DNA of 64,000 bases from Haematococcus lacustris. Its lineage: Eukaryota; Chlorophyta; Chlorophyceae; Chlamydomonadales; Haematococcaceae. A program made the translations under genes and the position numbers. The notes under the pieces were generated by a model. That model saw nothing but the letters and a program-made list of their open reading frames with translations. It had not been told where the DNA came from and searched no databases. The stretch is taken from contig JASKMD010000006.1 in NCBI GenBank assembly GCA_030144725.1, positions 8,837,256 through 8,901,255 on the forward strand, in the 5' to 3' direction. This document shows, one piece after another, positions 44,689 through 54,400 of this stretch. Within the stretch, counting starts at the first letter, position 1; each line of letters opens with the position of its first letter.

Positions 44689-47600
44689 ATGGCCCCCAAG
44701 TCCATCGCTGCCAAGGTGGTAAACACCAAGCCCATCGCCAAGAAGGTGCAGTAATGTGTTATACCTTGGCCTGCCAGGCACCTTCATGCCTCCACTGACT
44801 GAACTTTCGTTGCTGCAGGCCAAGGCTGCTCCCCCTCACACACCAGACGCCGGGCACGAGTCCGATGATTTGCCTTTGGCCCAGCGACCAACGAGGCGGC
44901 CCCTTCAGCCTTGTACCTCTTCTGGTGATGAAGGGGAGGGGGTGGGAGAGGAGGAGGAGCTAGAGGATGAGGATGAGGGGGAGGAGGGTGAGGAGGAGGA
45001 GGAGGAGGAGGAGGAGGAGGAGGAGGAGGAGGAGGAGGAGGAGGAGGAGGAGGAGGAGGAGGAGGAGGAGGAGGAGGAGGAGGAGCAGAAGCCGAAGAAG
45101 GGGCCAGCCAAGAAACGGTCGCGCAAGGGAGGGAAGCGGGTCCCTGATGAGTTCAGCAAGATCGTCCTGGCGCAGGTGAGCATGGTGTTGCGTGCCTATG
45201 CTGCCTGATTAGCTGTGGTCACGTTGCCTGTGCCTCAATGTCCTTTGCTAACCTTGACCCATCGTTGCCATGTGATTACAGTTCGGAGATCATGTACCCA
45301 ACGCCGACAAGCCCTTCAGCGTGCTGGGCAAATATGAGGTTAGTGTAGTGTTCACACAACAATTGACCATAGCCTTAAGCCATTACTGCCCATGTCAACT
45401 TGGTTATCTATACCCAATGCATCCTTGCAGCAAGATGCGTCCGATCTCTGGGGCAAGATCGCCCCCAAATACATCCGGATGTGGTGCCCGCGTTCCGTGG
45501 GCCAGGTGATTGTGCAATGACTGGTGTAGCCATGTAACCAACCTAATTTGCTCTCTGATGTGAATGTTAGTGAATCAGTATTGGTGTGTGTTGTGCAGTA
45601 CACCATCCCCGGCTGTGTACCAGGGGAATACCCCAAACTGGGCAGCAACTCCGTGGAGGCCAGGTGGAATGTCCCCATGCGGGCAATCATCGGCCTCGTA
45701 TGGAAGGAATTCACCAAGGCCAACCCACCCTACCTGGCTTTGCTGAGCTACTGGATGTTGCTGGCGGCATACAAAAAGTGGGTAGCATGCATCCACCCAT
45801 CATGCACCCATACCATGCAACCCATAGCAAGCATCCACCCATAGCATGCACCCATAACATGCATCCACCCATCATGCACCCATAGCATGCAATCCACTGT
45901 GTCATTAGTACAGGTTCTCATCATCGGCCTGGTACCCTTGAACGTGTAGGTCATACGATTGGGTCAGACGTCCGAGCACTCCTAAGCAGCTGGCCCGGGT
46001 GCAGCGGACACCTAAGAAGGCTGAGGAGGTCCAGAAGCATGATGAGGGGTGGGAGTCGAAGTTTGGATGCCAGTTGTTGGAAGCCAAGGCAGCAGCGGTG
46101 GCTGCTGGCACCCCGTTCAGCAATGACGTTGTGGTGCCCACTGACATGGAGCCATTCCTGCCCTTAGCTGCTGAGCTGAAAGCAGCCTCAGGTGAGTGGA
46201 GCCAGGACCCTGTGGTGAGGTGACTGGACCCTGTGGTGTGTGCCAGGACCCTGTGGTGTGGTGCCAGGACCCTGTGAGCCAGGACCCTGTGGTGAGGTGC
46301 CAGGACCCTGTGGTGAGGTGCCAGGACCCTGTGGTGGGGTGACTGGACCCTGTTGTGCCAGGACCCTGTGGTGAGGTGCCAGGACCCTGTTGTGCCAGGA
46401 CCCTGTGTTGTGATGCCAGGACCCTGTGGTAAGGTGCCAGGACCCTGTGGTGTGGTGCCAGGACCCTGTGGTGAGGTGCCAGGACCCTGTGGTGAGGTAC
46501 CAGGACCCGGTGGGCCAGGACCCTGTGGTGAGGTACCAGGACCCTGTGGTGTGGTGCCAGGACCCTGTAGGTGTGCAGCAGGACCCTGTGGTGTGGGGCC
46601 AGGACCCGGTGGAGCTAACCCATGACATTGCGTGAACCCCTGATCGCAGAGGACTGGAAAAAACCCGATCAGACGCCAGAAGGCAAGCACCCGGAAGCTG
46701 CCAAGGCCTGGAAAGCAATGTCCAAGACATTCTATGACAAGTTTGACGAGGTGGCCCTGGACCTAGCAAGGTCTATCCCCGGCGGCAGCAACACAGACCC
46801 GGTATGTACCACATTGCAATGCTTGTTGAGGTATGCAATTTGACATGTTGGCCGAGTATGTGTGCTTTGCTTGATGCTGTGCAGGTGGCGACGGAGGCGA
46901 AGGCCAAGACGCTGCTGTTGGAGGCATGCACCCAGGACCGCTCCTGGTGGAAGGCAAGTAGCTAATATCTAACGTGATTACCCTACCATTCCCTACCATA
47001 CCACATACCATGTCTTACCTTCCAAGATTCATATTGCCACCTTGTTGTGTGCAGTTGACGACCCAGACCCGGCTTGTGGAGTACAAGGCGAAGCTGTTGC
47101 TGGAGCTGCAGGCTGCCAGCAGTGCAGGGCAGCAGGCAGGCCCAGCTTCACTCCCTCGCCGAGGGGGCAAGGCAGCTGCCAAGGCAGCTCACCCCACACC
47201 AGCTGCAGCCAAGCGCAAGGTTCTGGAAGGCGGGGGTGCCAAGAAGAGGGGCGCAGGCCGAGAAGCAGGGGCAGAGGCAGATGAGCTCGCCGCTGCGCTA
47301 CTGCAAGGCTTGGCAGCAGGGGCCGCAGTGGCGGCAGGGGCAGCAGCAGGGGCAGCAGGGGCAGGGGCAGAGGCAGGGGCAGGGGCAGGGGCAAAGGCAG
47401 GGGCAAAGGCAGGGGCAAAGGCAGGGGCAAAGGCAGGGGCAAAGGCAAAGGGTAGACGCAGTGGCAGGGGTGCAGGCAGGGGACAGAGTGAAGGGGTCGA
47501 GGCAGGGGCAGGGGCAGAGGGGGCAGTGGCAGCAGGGGCAGCAGGGGCAGCAGGGGCAGAGGGGTCATCAGGGGCAGCAGAAGCAGGGGCAGGGGCAGGG

Positions 47601-47843
47601 CCTGTGGCAGGGGCAGGGGCAGGGCCTGTGGCTGGGGCAGGGCCTGTGGCTGGGGCAGGGGCAGGGCCTGTGGCTGGGGCAGGGGCAGGGCCTGTGGCTG
47701 GGGCAGGGCCTGTGGCTGGGGCAGGGGCAGGGCCTGTGGCTGGGGCAGGGGCAGGGCCTGTGGCTGGGGCAGGGGCAGAGGCAGGGGGGGGGGATGATGA
47801 CCTGCCCCCCTTCGTGGAGGACGCACTTCTGTATGATCCCTAG
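44689..47843 (+). CDS. Acidic nuclear-type protein of CACTA-like unit 1, function unknown
   Basis: Multi-exon. Exon 1 44689-44748 (MAPKSIAAK, basic). Exon 2 from about 44819 carries HESDDLPLAQRP, a long poly-Glu run (about 44985-45085) and a basic NLS-like QKPKKGPAKKRSRKGG, ending VPDEFSKIVLAQ. Then short exons FGDHVPNADKPFSVLGKYE, QDASDLWGKIAPKYIRMWCPRSVGQ and YTIPGCVPGEYPKLGSN...YWMLLAAYKK (to about 45775). After an ambiguous repeat-bearing stretch come a charged helical exon (45998-46190), an intron holding a minisatellite, exons EDWKKPDQTPEGKHPEAAK... and VATEAKAKTLLLEACTQDRSWWK, and a last exon ending in Gly-Ala/Pro-Val repeats and DDDLPPFVEDALLYDP. Could be the TNPA/TNPD-like accessory DNA-binding protein; no domain recognised. 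In the mirror copy the frame instead ends after VLIIGLVPLNV, so the joint near 45.9 kb is uncertain. Confidence 0.6.
45787..45895. repeat. Short ATGCATCCACCCAT repeats
   Basis: Irregular tandem of CCATAGCATGCATCCACCCATCATGCA-like units (each under 25 bp), also present at 62185-62275. Differences in copy number put the two mirror genes in different frames here, so this is either an intron or a decaying coding repeat. Confidence 0.75.
46198..46620. repeat. CAGGACCCTGTGG minisatellite in an intron
   Basis: About 21-bp units (CAGGACCCTGTGGTGAGGTGC variants), the reverse orientation of the AGGGTCCTG arrays at 57 kb. It lies between two exon-like segments of the acidic-protein gene, hence probably in an intron. 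Confidence 0.9.
47340..47790 (+). repeat. GGGGCA-based repeats encoding Gly-Ala and Gly-Pro-Val-Ala
   Basis: (GGGGCA)n-derived units, then tandem GGGCCTGTGGCTGGGGCAG blocks, encode AGAGAKAG and AGAGPVAGAG near the C-terminus of the acidic-protein gene. Low complexity, all three frames open. Confidence 0.85.
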
Positions 47844-48255
47844 TGACGCCTTCTATGTTGTAGCGGTGCCGGCTTTGTATGATGCCCTGTAGCAGCTCCT
47901 TCTTCTTTGCCGAGACACACCATGGTGTCCGCCATGAGACATTGGCTGTAAGACGCTGCACATGAGTCATGTTTTTAGAGTTGGAGTTGTCTGGTGGACA
48001 ACAGACCGGGACAACCGTCACATGTAACTCGAGCACAAACACCATTGTCCACCGCCAAAGTGGATTTTCTAATGTCATCATGCCACACATACCATTGACC
48101 CCATGGTCCTGGGCACATAACAACGTTGCACCCAATCAATGTTGTTCCATGTGTCACCCTGCCTGGCAAAACTATTGCTAGGCCCATCCATGTCACTCTG
48201 CGTGATAGCTCACAGTGCCAACGGGTGCCAGGCTGCGCTTGAAGAGGGCCTCTGA
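47844..48255. other. Intergenic region
   Basis: About 410 bp between the stop of the acidic-protein gene and the stop of the leftward F-box-like gene (convergent ends). No gene or RNA recognised. Confidence 0.5.
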
Positions 48256-49289
48256 CTAGCAGTAGAGAGGCCTTGTGCACCCGTCGAACGTGACCCCAGC
48301 ACACCCAGCCAACAGTGGAGGCAGGTGGCAAATGGCGCCCTCAATCAGACCAGGCCCTTGTGCACTAAGCCCATCAACCTCCACAAACGCCTCCTCAAAC
48401 TGGCCCACCAACGGCATGAGTGGTGCCAGGGAGGCACGGCTTCCACCCTCCTTGCATGAGAAGATTAGGACCAACAGCCCGATCTTCACCTTCTCGAAGC
48501 ACCCGCTGGAGATAGCCTCCACCCCTCGAGCCACACTTGGCAAGTCCCGCGCTGGGAGGACGGCAATGAGGCGGGCTATCTGTAGCAGAGATAAGGTGGT
48601 GGGCAGGTTGCTGGGGCGTTACATAGGGAGTGGGGCAAGGGGCCAAGGTGCAAAGCCCACAAGGACGTCAGCTTTAACACCATGTCCTCATATGCTTGCC
48701 AGTTGTCCTCCAAGGAGACCTCCAGGACACCAGTATAGATGTCAAGGTGCGTGATGCGCTGTGCGATGAGGCTGTGGCGCATGAGTGCCTCCAGCTGGGC
48801 TGGGCTGAAGGTGAATCCCCGGAAACGGAGGTAGTGGCACTTGGGGAAGTTGGCCTTCAGCCTCTCCCCCAACCAAGCCCCCACTGGCAAGGGCTCGTAG
48901 TGCCTCTTCCACCATGGCGTCGACTCCACTGCTTGATTGACGAACTTGATTGCCAATTCGCGCACGGCTTCGCATCGCCCAAGAAGCCCAAGCACCCAGT
49001 CCACTCTGCACCGATGAATCGCCGCTCCCAGTGAAGTCTGGATTTGGAGCCTAAGTGTCAGGGGCTTTTGGCGCCCGCGCAATAGCTGGAGATGGTAAGG
49101 AGATAAGTGGGTGGTGATTGTTTCGCTGGTGATGTTGATGCTGAACCCGTCGCAATTCAGGTAGCACGCCTCCCAGCACTTCTTGCTGAGGCGGCTGAAC
49201 ACGCGACCCGCCCCGGCTCGGATGAAATGTACTGCAAGCGTAGGGATCAAGTTTTCGGGGAAGCTCTGGCGCTGCGCTGCTGGGGCCAT
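48256..49289 (-). CDS. F-box/LRR-like protein, two exons
   Basis: Starts at ATG 49289-49287 (MAPAAQRQSFPEN). The N-terminus NLIPTLAVHFIRAGAGRVFSRLSKKCWEACY has the pattern of an F-box (Leu-Pro-like start, two helices, conserved hydrophobics). It is followed by repeated beta-strand/helix text (LRLQIQTSL, HYLRFRGFTF, ITHLDIYTGVLEV) as in leucine-rich repeats. The first exon ends near 48620 after GPLPHSL. An intron of about 70 bp (GTAACG...CAG) leads to a second exon (about 48560-48256) with PLVGQFEEAFVEVDGLSAQGPG and LLAGCAGVTFDG, stop TAG. The end is homologous in layout to the neighbouring rightward gene (PMVGCYKEVDVHLGQE...LQGCAHVRFIGG), so the two are diverged paralogues. Likely an SCF-type substrate adaptor if the F-box is real; partner unknown. 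Confidence 0.5.
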
Positions 49290-50039
49290 GGTGTATTTTG
49301 GAGGTGGTATTCCAGCGCCTACACCATGCACTTGCACGCCCACCAAACATTTCAACCTCATACTATGGCACATCACAGCTCAGCATCGCACACGCAAGCA
49401 TCGCGCAACAATTGACGTGCCAGCTCATCAACACGAAGCGTCAACATGTCTGGCCTCCACCAATCGCCCGATGCCCACTCGCGCCTACTCCACACAGCGA
49501 CCCAGCAAGCCATAACCCTGGAGGCCAAGCGGAGATGGCAGGACAAGTCGTGGCTTCTCCCGCACCCGTGCCTGCGAGAACAGGATTCGCGCTTGGTACT
49601 GGAGGAGTACGAGAGGACAAAATACACACGGTGGAACGCCAGTTCAGACCCCAAGCCATGTGGCGCAGAGAAGGGAGTGGCGGGATGCTATGAAGGAAGT
49701 AGTGGTGGGCCAGTCATGGCAAGAGACGGAGCATGCTATGCAGCAGGCCCCGACACAGCACTAGGGCATGGGAACGAAGTAAGGACCCTTAGATGCAATG
49801 AGGTACCGTACTCGGGTGTGTTGCATGCTCCTGAATACGCCATGTAACGAGCCATGAAACGAGTCTCTTCCTGACACTGCCACACCAGCCCCTGATACCA
49901 CACCAGTAAGACCTGAGGTTCTATCAACTGCTTCAGAACGATGCTCATGAATACTCTGAAGCCAAGAAACAAATGTCCATGTCATCTAGCAGTACAGGGC
50001 AAACTCTCAGTTGGGTCGAACACACACAGCGCTACAATC
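49290..50039. promoter_or_regulatory. Intergenic region between divergent F-box-like genes
   Basis: 750 bp separate the two start codons. No convincing gene; probably contains promoters for both directions. An alternative upstream in-frame ATG for the rightward gene lies at 49941. Confidence 0.35.
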
Positions 50040-51350
50040 ATGGCGCGCGTTACCCAGTTGCTTGACCTCCCAGATGAATTGTTGTCAGTGGTAGCCCGGT
50101 ATGGTGGGCGACACTTCCCCCTCATCGACAAGCGGTGTCTGGCTGTTTCCGCGCACGGGGCTCCCAAACTCTCCATTGCCTTCGACGCGCCCGACATCGG
50201 CACCACATTGAAAGCGTTGCCAGCGCGAGTACAGCCTCTGACACTGACGTTGTACCAGAGGAGTCAAGCAGACATGGTGGAGGCTGCGAACTTGTTGTAC
50301 AACACCATGGACCGCATTGGGGTGTGTGCCTCCGTCACAGCAGTGGAGTTCAGCGCGACATGCAGTGTGGACTCCATTTGGTCTGCCTTGGAGGTGACTC
50401 CCCAGCTGACAGAAAAGCTGATGGACAGCTTCCCATCCTGCACACGGCTAACCATTGATGGCTATTTAGTGGTGGCGGGAGAAATCAGCCGCCTGCTCAG
50501 CCACAGCAAGGTTATGGGACGCATCAAACAGCTGGACATCCGGAGCCAAGGCACTGTGAACACGGTGGTTGGTGACATGTGGGCGTGTGTTGGGTCAGCT
50601 CTGCACCTGACCCACTTGGATGTTTGGGAAGTGGGTCAACCTACCCACTCACTGCGTGGGGTGGCTTCTCAGTGGGAGGTGGTCAGGGTTGCGGAGATGC
50701 AGCTGAAGCATGTGGCCAGCCTCCCCCTTCAATCTTCCACACAACTCACGGTGGATGAGCTGCATGTGGACCTCCATGCACGAGACATGCCACAGCTATC
50801 CACTGCAGTGTCCAGCCTCTTCTCAGAGGACTCAGTGGCGCCAACCATTGGCAAGCTGGCCCTCCATTTCGTGTCGACATTTGGCGAGGGACAAGCAGCT
50901 ATGGCAGCACTTCAGCCCATGGTTGGGTGCTACAAGGAGGTGGATGTGCACCTGGGGCAGGAATCCTGGGCGAATGGGCCCGTCATCATGCTAGATGAAG
51001 ACGTGATGAACTCATTGGTGCCATTTCTGCAGGGGTGTGCACATGTGAGGTTCATTGGAGGCGGTGTGGGGCCACGGTTGGAGTGGCTACAGGTCTTGTT
51101 CAGGAGCCTGGCACCCAGAGCTGTCCGGGTAGACATTGAGCATTGTATGGGTGTATGCGAGCGTGTGGTAGCACAGGAATTGGTGTCATTGTTTGCAGCA
51201 GCTGAGTCAGTGCAGTTCACAATGACACTATCTCCTCCACAGGGTTGGGTGTACGAAGGGCCAGCCATATTGAATGCCCTGCTAGAGGCATCATGGGCTG
51301 AGCAGCACTTGTCGTTCGTGGCAGCAGCCGAGGAGTTCACCTGGGATTGA
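50040..51350 (+). CDS. F-box/LRR-like protein, single exon
   Basis: 436 residues from ATG 50040, chosen because the F-box-like stretch LLDLPDELLSVVARYGG...FPLIDKRCLAVS begins six residues later; an upstream ATG at 49941 would add 33 residues of non-conserved text. The rest is a series of strand-helix units (KLSIAFDAP, LTLTLYQRS, VTAVEFSAT, RLTIDGYLV, KQLDIRSQG, THLDVWEVG, LHVDLHARD, KLALHFVST, VDVHLGQES, VRFIGGGVG, VRVDIEHCM) typical of divergent LRR proteins. Ends at TGA 51348-51350. It lies inside the CACTA-like unit between its acidic and dioxygenase genes and resembles the divergent neighbour. Cargo or host gene captured by the element is inference. Confidence 0.6.
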   Translation: MARVTQLLDLPDELLSVVARYGGRHFPLIDKRCLAVSAHGAPKLSIAFDAPDIGTTLKALPARVQPLTLTLYQRSQADMVEAANLLYNTMDRIGVCASVTAVEFSATCSVDSIWSALEVTPQLTEKLMDSFPSCTRLTIDGYLVVAGEISRLLSHSKVMGRIKQLDIRSQGTVNTVVGDMWACVGSALHLTHLDVWEVGQPTHSLRGVASQWEVVRVAEMQLKHVASLPLQSSTQLTVDELHVDLHARDMPQLSTAVSSLFSEDSVAPTIGKLALHFVSTFGEGQAAMAALQPMVGCYKEVDVHLGQESWANGPVIMLDEDVMNSLVPFLQGCAHVRFIGGGVGPRLEWLQVLFRSLAPRAVRVDIEHCMGVCERVVAQELVSLFAAAESVQFTMTLSPPQGWVYEGPAILNALLEASWAEQHLSFVAAAEEFTWD

Positions 51351-51496
51351 TGTAACAAGATATCTTCCCCAACTCCCCCACCCATCGCAGACTAGAGTAA
51401 TCCATGCACTTCCGTACTGTGCATGCAATCACCACACCGGTTCAAACACACTGCGTTTCGATACATCACGGACATCTCAATACTAGTATCAGGCCA

Positions 51497-54400
51497 ATGT
51501 CGACATCAGAGGAGGCGATGCGTCGAAGCTTGATCCCATTTTGGCCACGTTTCGGCGTGCCGAACCAAGTAGGTATGCAAGTGCATCGAATGAGGCTGTA
51601 GGTTGGTGTTGAAACCAAGACATACATTCATGACATGTAGGCAGCAACGGCCTTGGCCCCCATGTCAGAGCGGGTTAAATTCACTGCAGCTGGGGTGGCT
51701 TTGAGCCATGATCCCGAGACAACAGTAACACAGACTAAAGACAGCCTATTCAAGCTGGTCAACAAGTAAGAAGCACGACAGGCCAGATGATGAGTAAGCT
51801 TGACAGCCCCTAATCACTCACTTGTTTCACAGGTCATGGCAGGAAGCTAAGTATCCAGCGCACCCAGACAGACGGGCTGTCTGGGTGCGTCTGCAAGCAT
51901 GGTTTGCGTCAAAATGGCAAGCGAAGCAGCAGAAGTTTTTGGACCTACAAGACATGTATTTTACAGGTATTGTGAAAGCCATGCTAACGAGCAAGCGCAC
52001 ACAACTGTAGTCGCCGATAGCACGTGCCTTACCATCTCCTGTACACGTACTAACCTACTGAAACACCAATGCAACATGCACTGCCTTGGTGGCTACATGC
52101 ATGCAGCCACATTTCAGCAGAGGCTGCCCAATGAGTACCTACTTCTCAGATCCGAATGCAAGCAGCTGTGGCAATCGGTGGCTACACAGCAGCAATCAAG
52201 CCAACAAAGCACGTCACAGGTTGCTTCAGCCACTTCAACGCAGCATCAAGCACAGACGCAGCAGCAGCAGAGACGAGGGCAAAGCCAGGGGCTGGTGGGT
52301 GGCCAAGGGCACCAGCAGCAGCAGGAGCTGAGCCAGGAGCAACAGCATGGGCAGGGGCAGCATGGGCAGCAACGACACAGGCAGCAGCAGCTGCAGCAGG
52401 GGCAGGTTCAGGGTCAGGGGCAGGGTCAGGGTCAGGGGCAGGGGCAGGGGCAGGGGCAGGGGCAGGGGCAGGGGCAGGGGCAGTGGCAGGGGCAGGGGCA
52501 GGGGCAGGGGCAGGAGCAGGGGCAGGGGCAGGGGCAGGGGCAGGGGCAGCAGCAGCAGCTGAGGTCAGAGCCACATACCGCATGGACATCATCTGCAGGG
52601 ACCTCCAGGGTAGCAGCAACACCTGCGGGGTCTACGGAGGCAGCAAGGCCAGCAGCAGCAGCACCAGATGCGGCAGGGCAGCAACCTGAGGCAGGCTTGT
52701 CGTCAGCAGCAAAGAAACGAAAAACAGAGACAACCCCTGGGCTGCAGGTACGTTTAAATTGTATGCATACATGTCTTGTGACGATATGTCAATCTCATGA
52801 GATGCTGTATGAAGCCAAACTATAGTATACGTGTACAATCCTGCCACACGATTGTACACGTGCCTAGCTTGAAAGACTTTAACATACGCAAGGCCAGTTC
52901 ATAGTGAAATGCATAAGTGTATAACATAACATGTGGGCATATGCTGTTCATGTATTGCAGGACCTGGAGCAAGAAGTCCAACGTCTCAAGGTAACATCCA
53001 CAGCAAGAAATGGGCAGAAGACAGTAGATAGTGTACCTCGTAGCTACCTGGATGGTTGATAATGTACCTTGGAACTACCTGAATCGCAGGAGCTCGTCAA
53101 CAACATGGCGGCAGGAGGAGCAGGGCCCTCAAGCTCACAGGTAAATGTGTGGGTGTGCAGCAGGACCCTGTGGTGAGGTGCCAGGACCCTGTGGTGTGGT
53201 GCCAGGACCCTGTGGTGTGGTGCCTGGACCCTGTAAACCAGGACCCTGTGGTGAGGAGCCAGGACCCTGTAGGTGTGCAGCAGGACCCTGTGGTGTGGTG
53301 CCAGGACCCTGTGAGCCAGGAGCCTGTGCCTGTAAACCAGGACCCTGTGCCGTGGTGCCAGGACCCTGTAGGTGTGCAGCAGGACCCTGTGGGTGTGCAG
53401 CAGGACCCTGTGGTGCCAGGACCCTGTGGTGAGGTGCCAGGACCCTGTAGGTGTGCAGCAGGACCCTGTGGTGTGGTGCCAGGACCCTGTGGTGAGGTGC
53501 CAGGACCCTGTGGTGAGGTGCCAGGACCCTGTGGTGAGGTGCCATGACCCTGTAGGTGTGCAGCAGGACCCTGTGGTGAGGTGCCAGGACCCTGTAGGTG
53601 TGCAGCAGGACCCTTTGGTGAGGTGCCAGGACCCTGTGGTGAGGAACCAGGACCCTGTGGTGAGGTGCCAGGACCCTGTGAGCCAGGACCCTGTGGGTGT
53701 GCAGCAGGACCCTGTGGGTGTGCAGCAGGACCCTGTGGGTGTGCAGCAAGACCCTGTGGGTGTGCAGCAGGACCCTGTGGTACCAGGACCCTGTGGTGAG
53801 GTGCCAGGACCCTGTAGGTGTGCAGCAGGACCCTGTGGTGTGGTGCCAGGACCCTGTGAGCCAGGACCCTGTGGGTGTGCAGCAGGACCCTGTGGCGTGG
53901 TGCCAGGACCCTGTGGGTGTGCAGCAGGACCCTGTGGGTGTGCAGCAGGACCCTGTGGTACCAGGACCCTGTGGTGAGGTGCCAGGACCCTGTAGGTGTG
54001 CAGCAGGACCCTGTGGTGTGGTGCCAGGACCCTGTGGGCCAGGACCCTGTGGTGTGGTGCCAGGACCTTGTGGTGTGGTGCCTGTACCCTGTAAGCCAGG
54101 ACCCTGTGGTGAGGGACAGGACCCTGTGGTGTGTGCCAGGACCCTGTGGTGTGGTGCCAGGACCCTGTGGCGTGGTGAAGGATCCCTGTGGGTGTACAAC
54201 AGGACCCTGCAAGGATCCACTGTTGATCCAACAGAGCAAATAATTATCCTTCTGACATTTACATATCCAGACGCTAGGTACACGCAGGCTGGCACAGAAA
54301 GTGTTCACCAAGCCGATACACGCTTGGAACTTCCCCATAAACATGAAGGTGCGTGAAAGGCAACGCATCTGAAGCTGCAGCAACCCAAATTCATACAATC

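Larger units (their letters stand above)
44100..45994. repeat. Left arm of a 1.9-kb inverted repeat
   Basis: Reads as a close reverse-complement match of 62094-64000 (window end). It covers the transposase finger exon, the divergent promoter and the first exons of the acidic-protein gene. Similarity stops abruptly at CTGGCCCG on the inner side. The outer limit is set by the window edge. Confidence 0.85.

Noticed and set aside
45905..46060. Antisense frame ending LTQSYDLHVQGYQADDENLY, also present on the plus strand of the mirror copy near 62110-62178
   Set aside because: Differences between copies are replacements in this frame (A/S, N/D) but synonymous in the opposite frame (VLIIGLVPLNV), so the sense frame is the better candidate.
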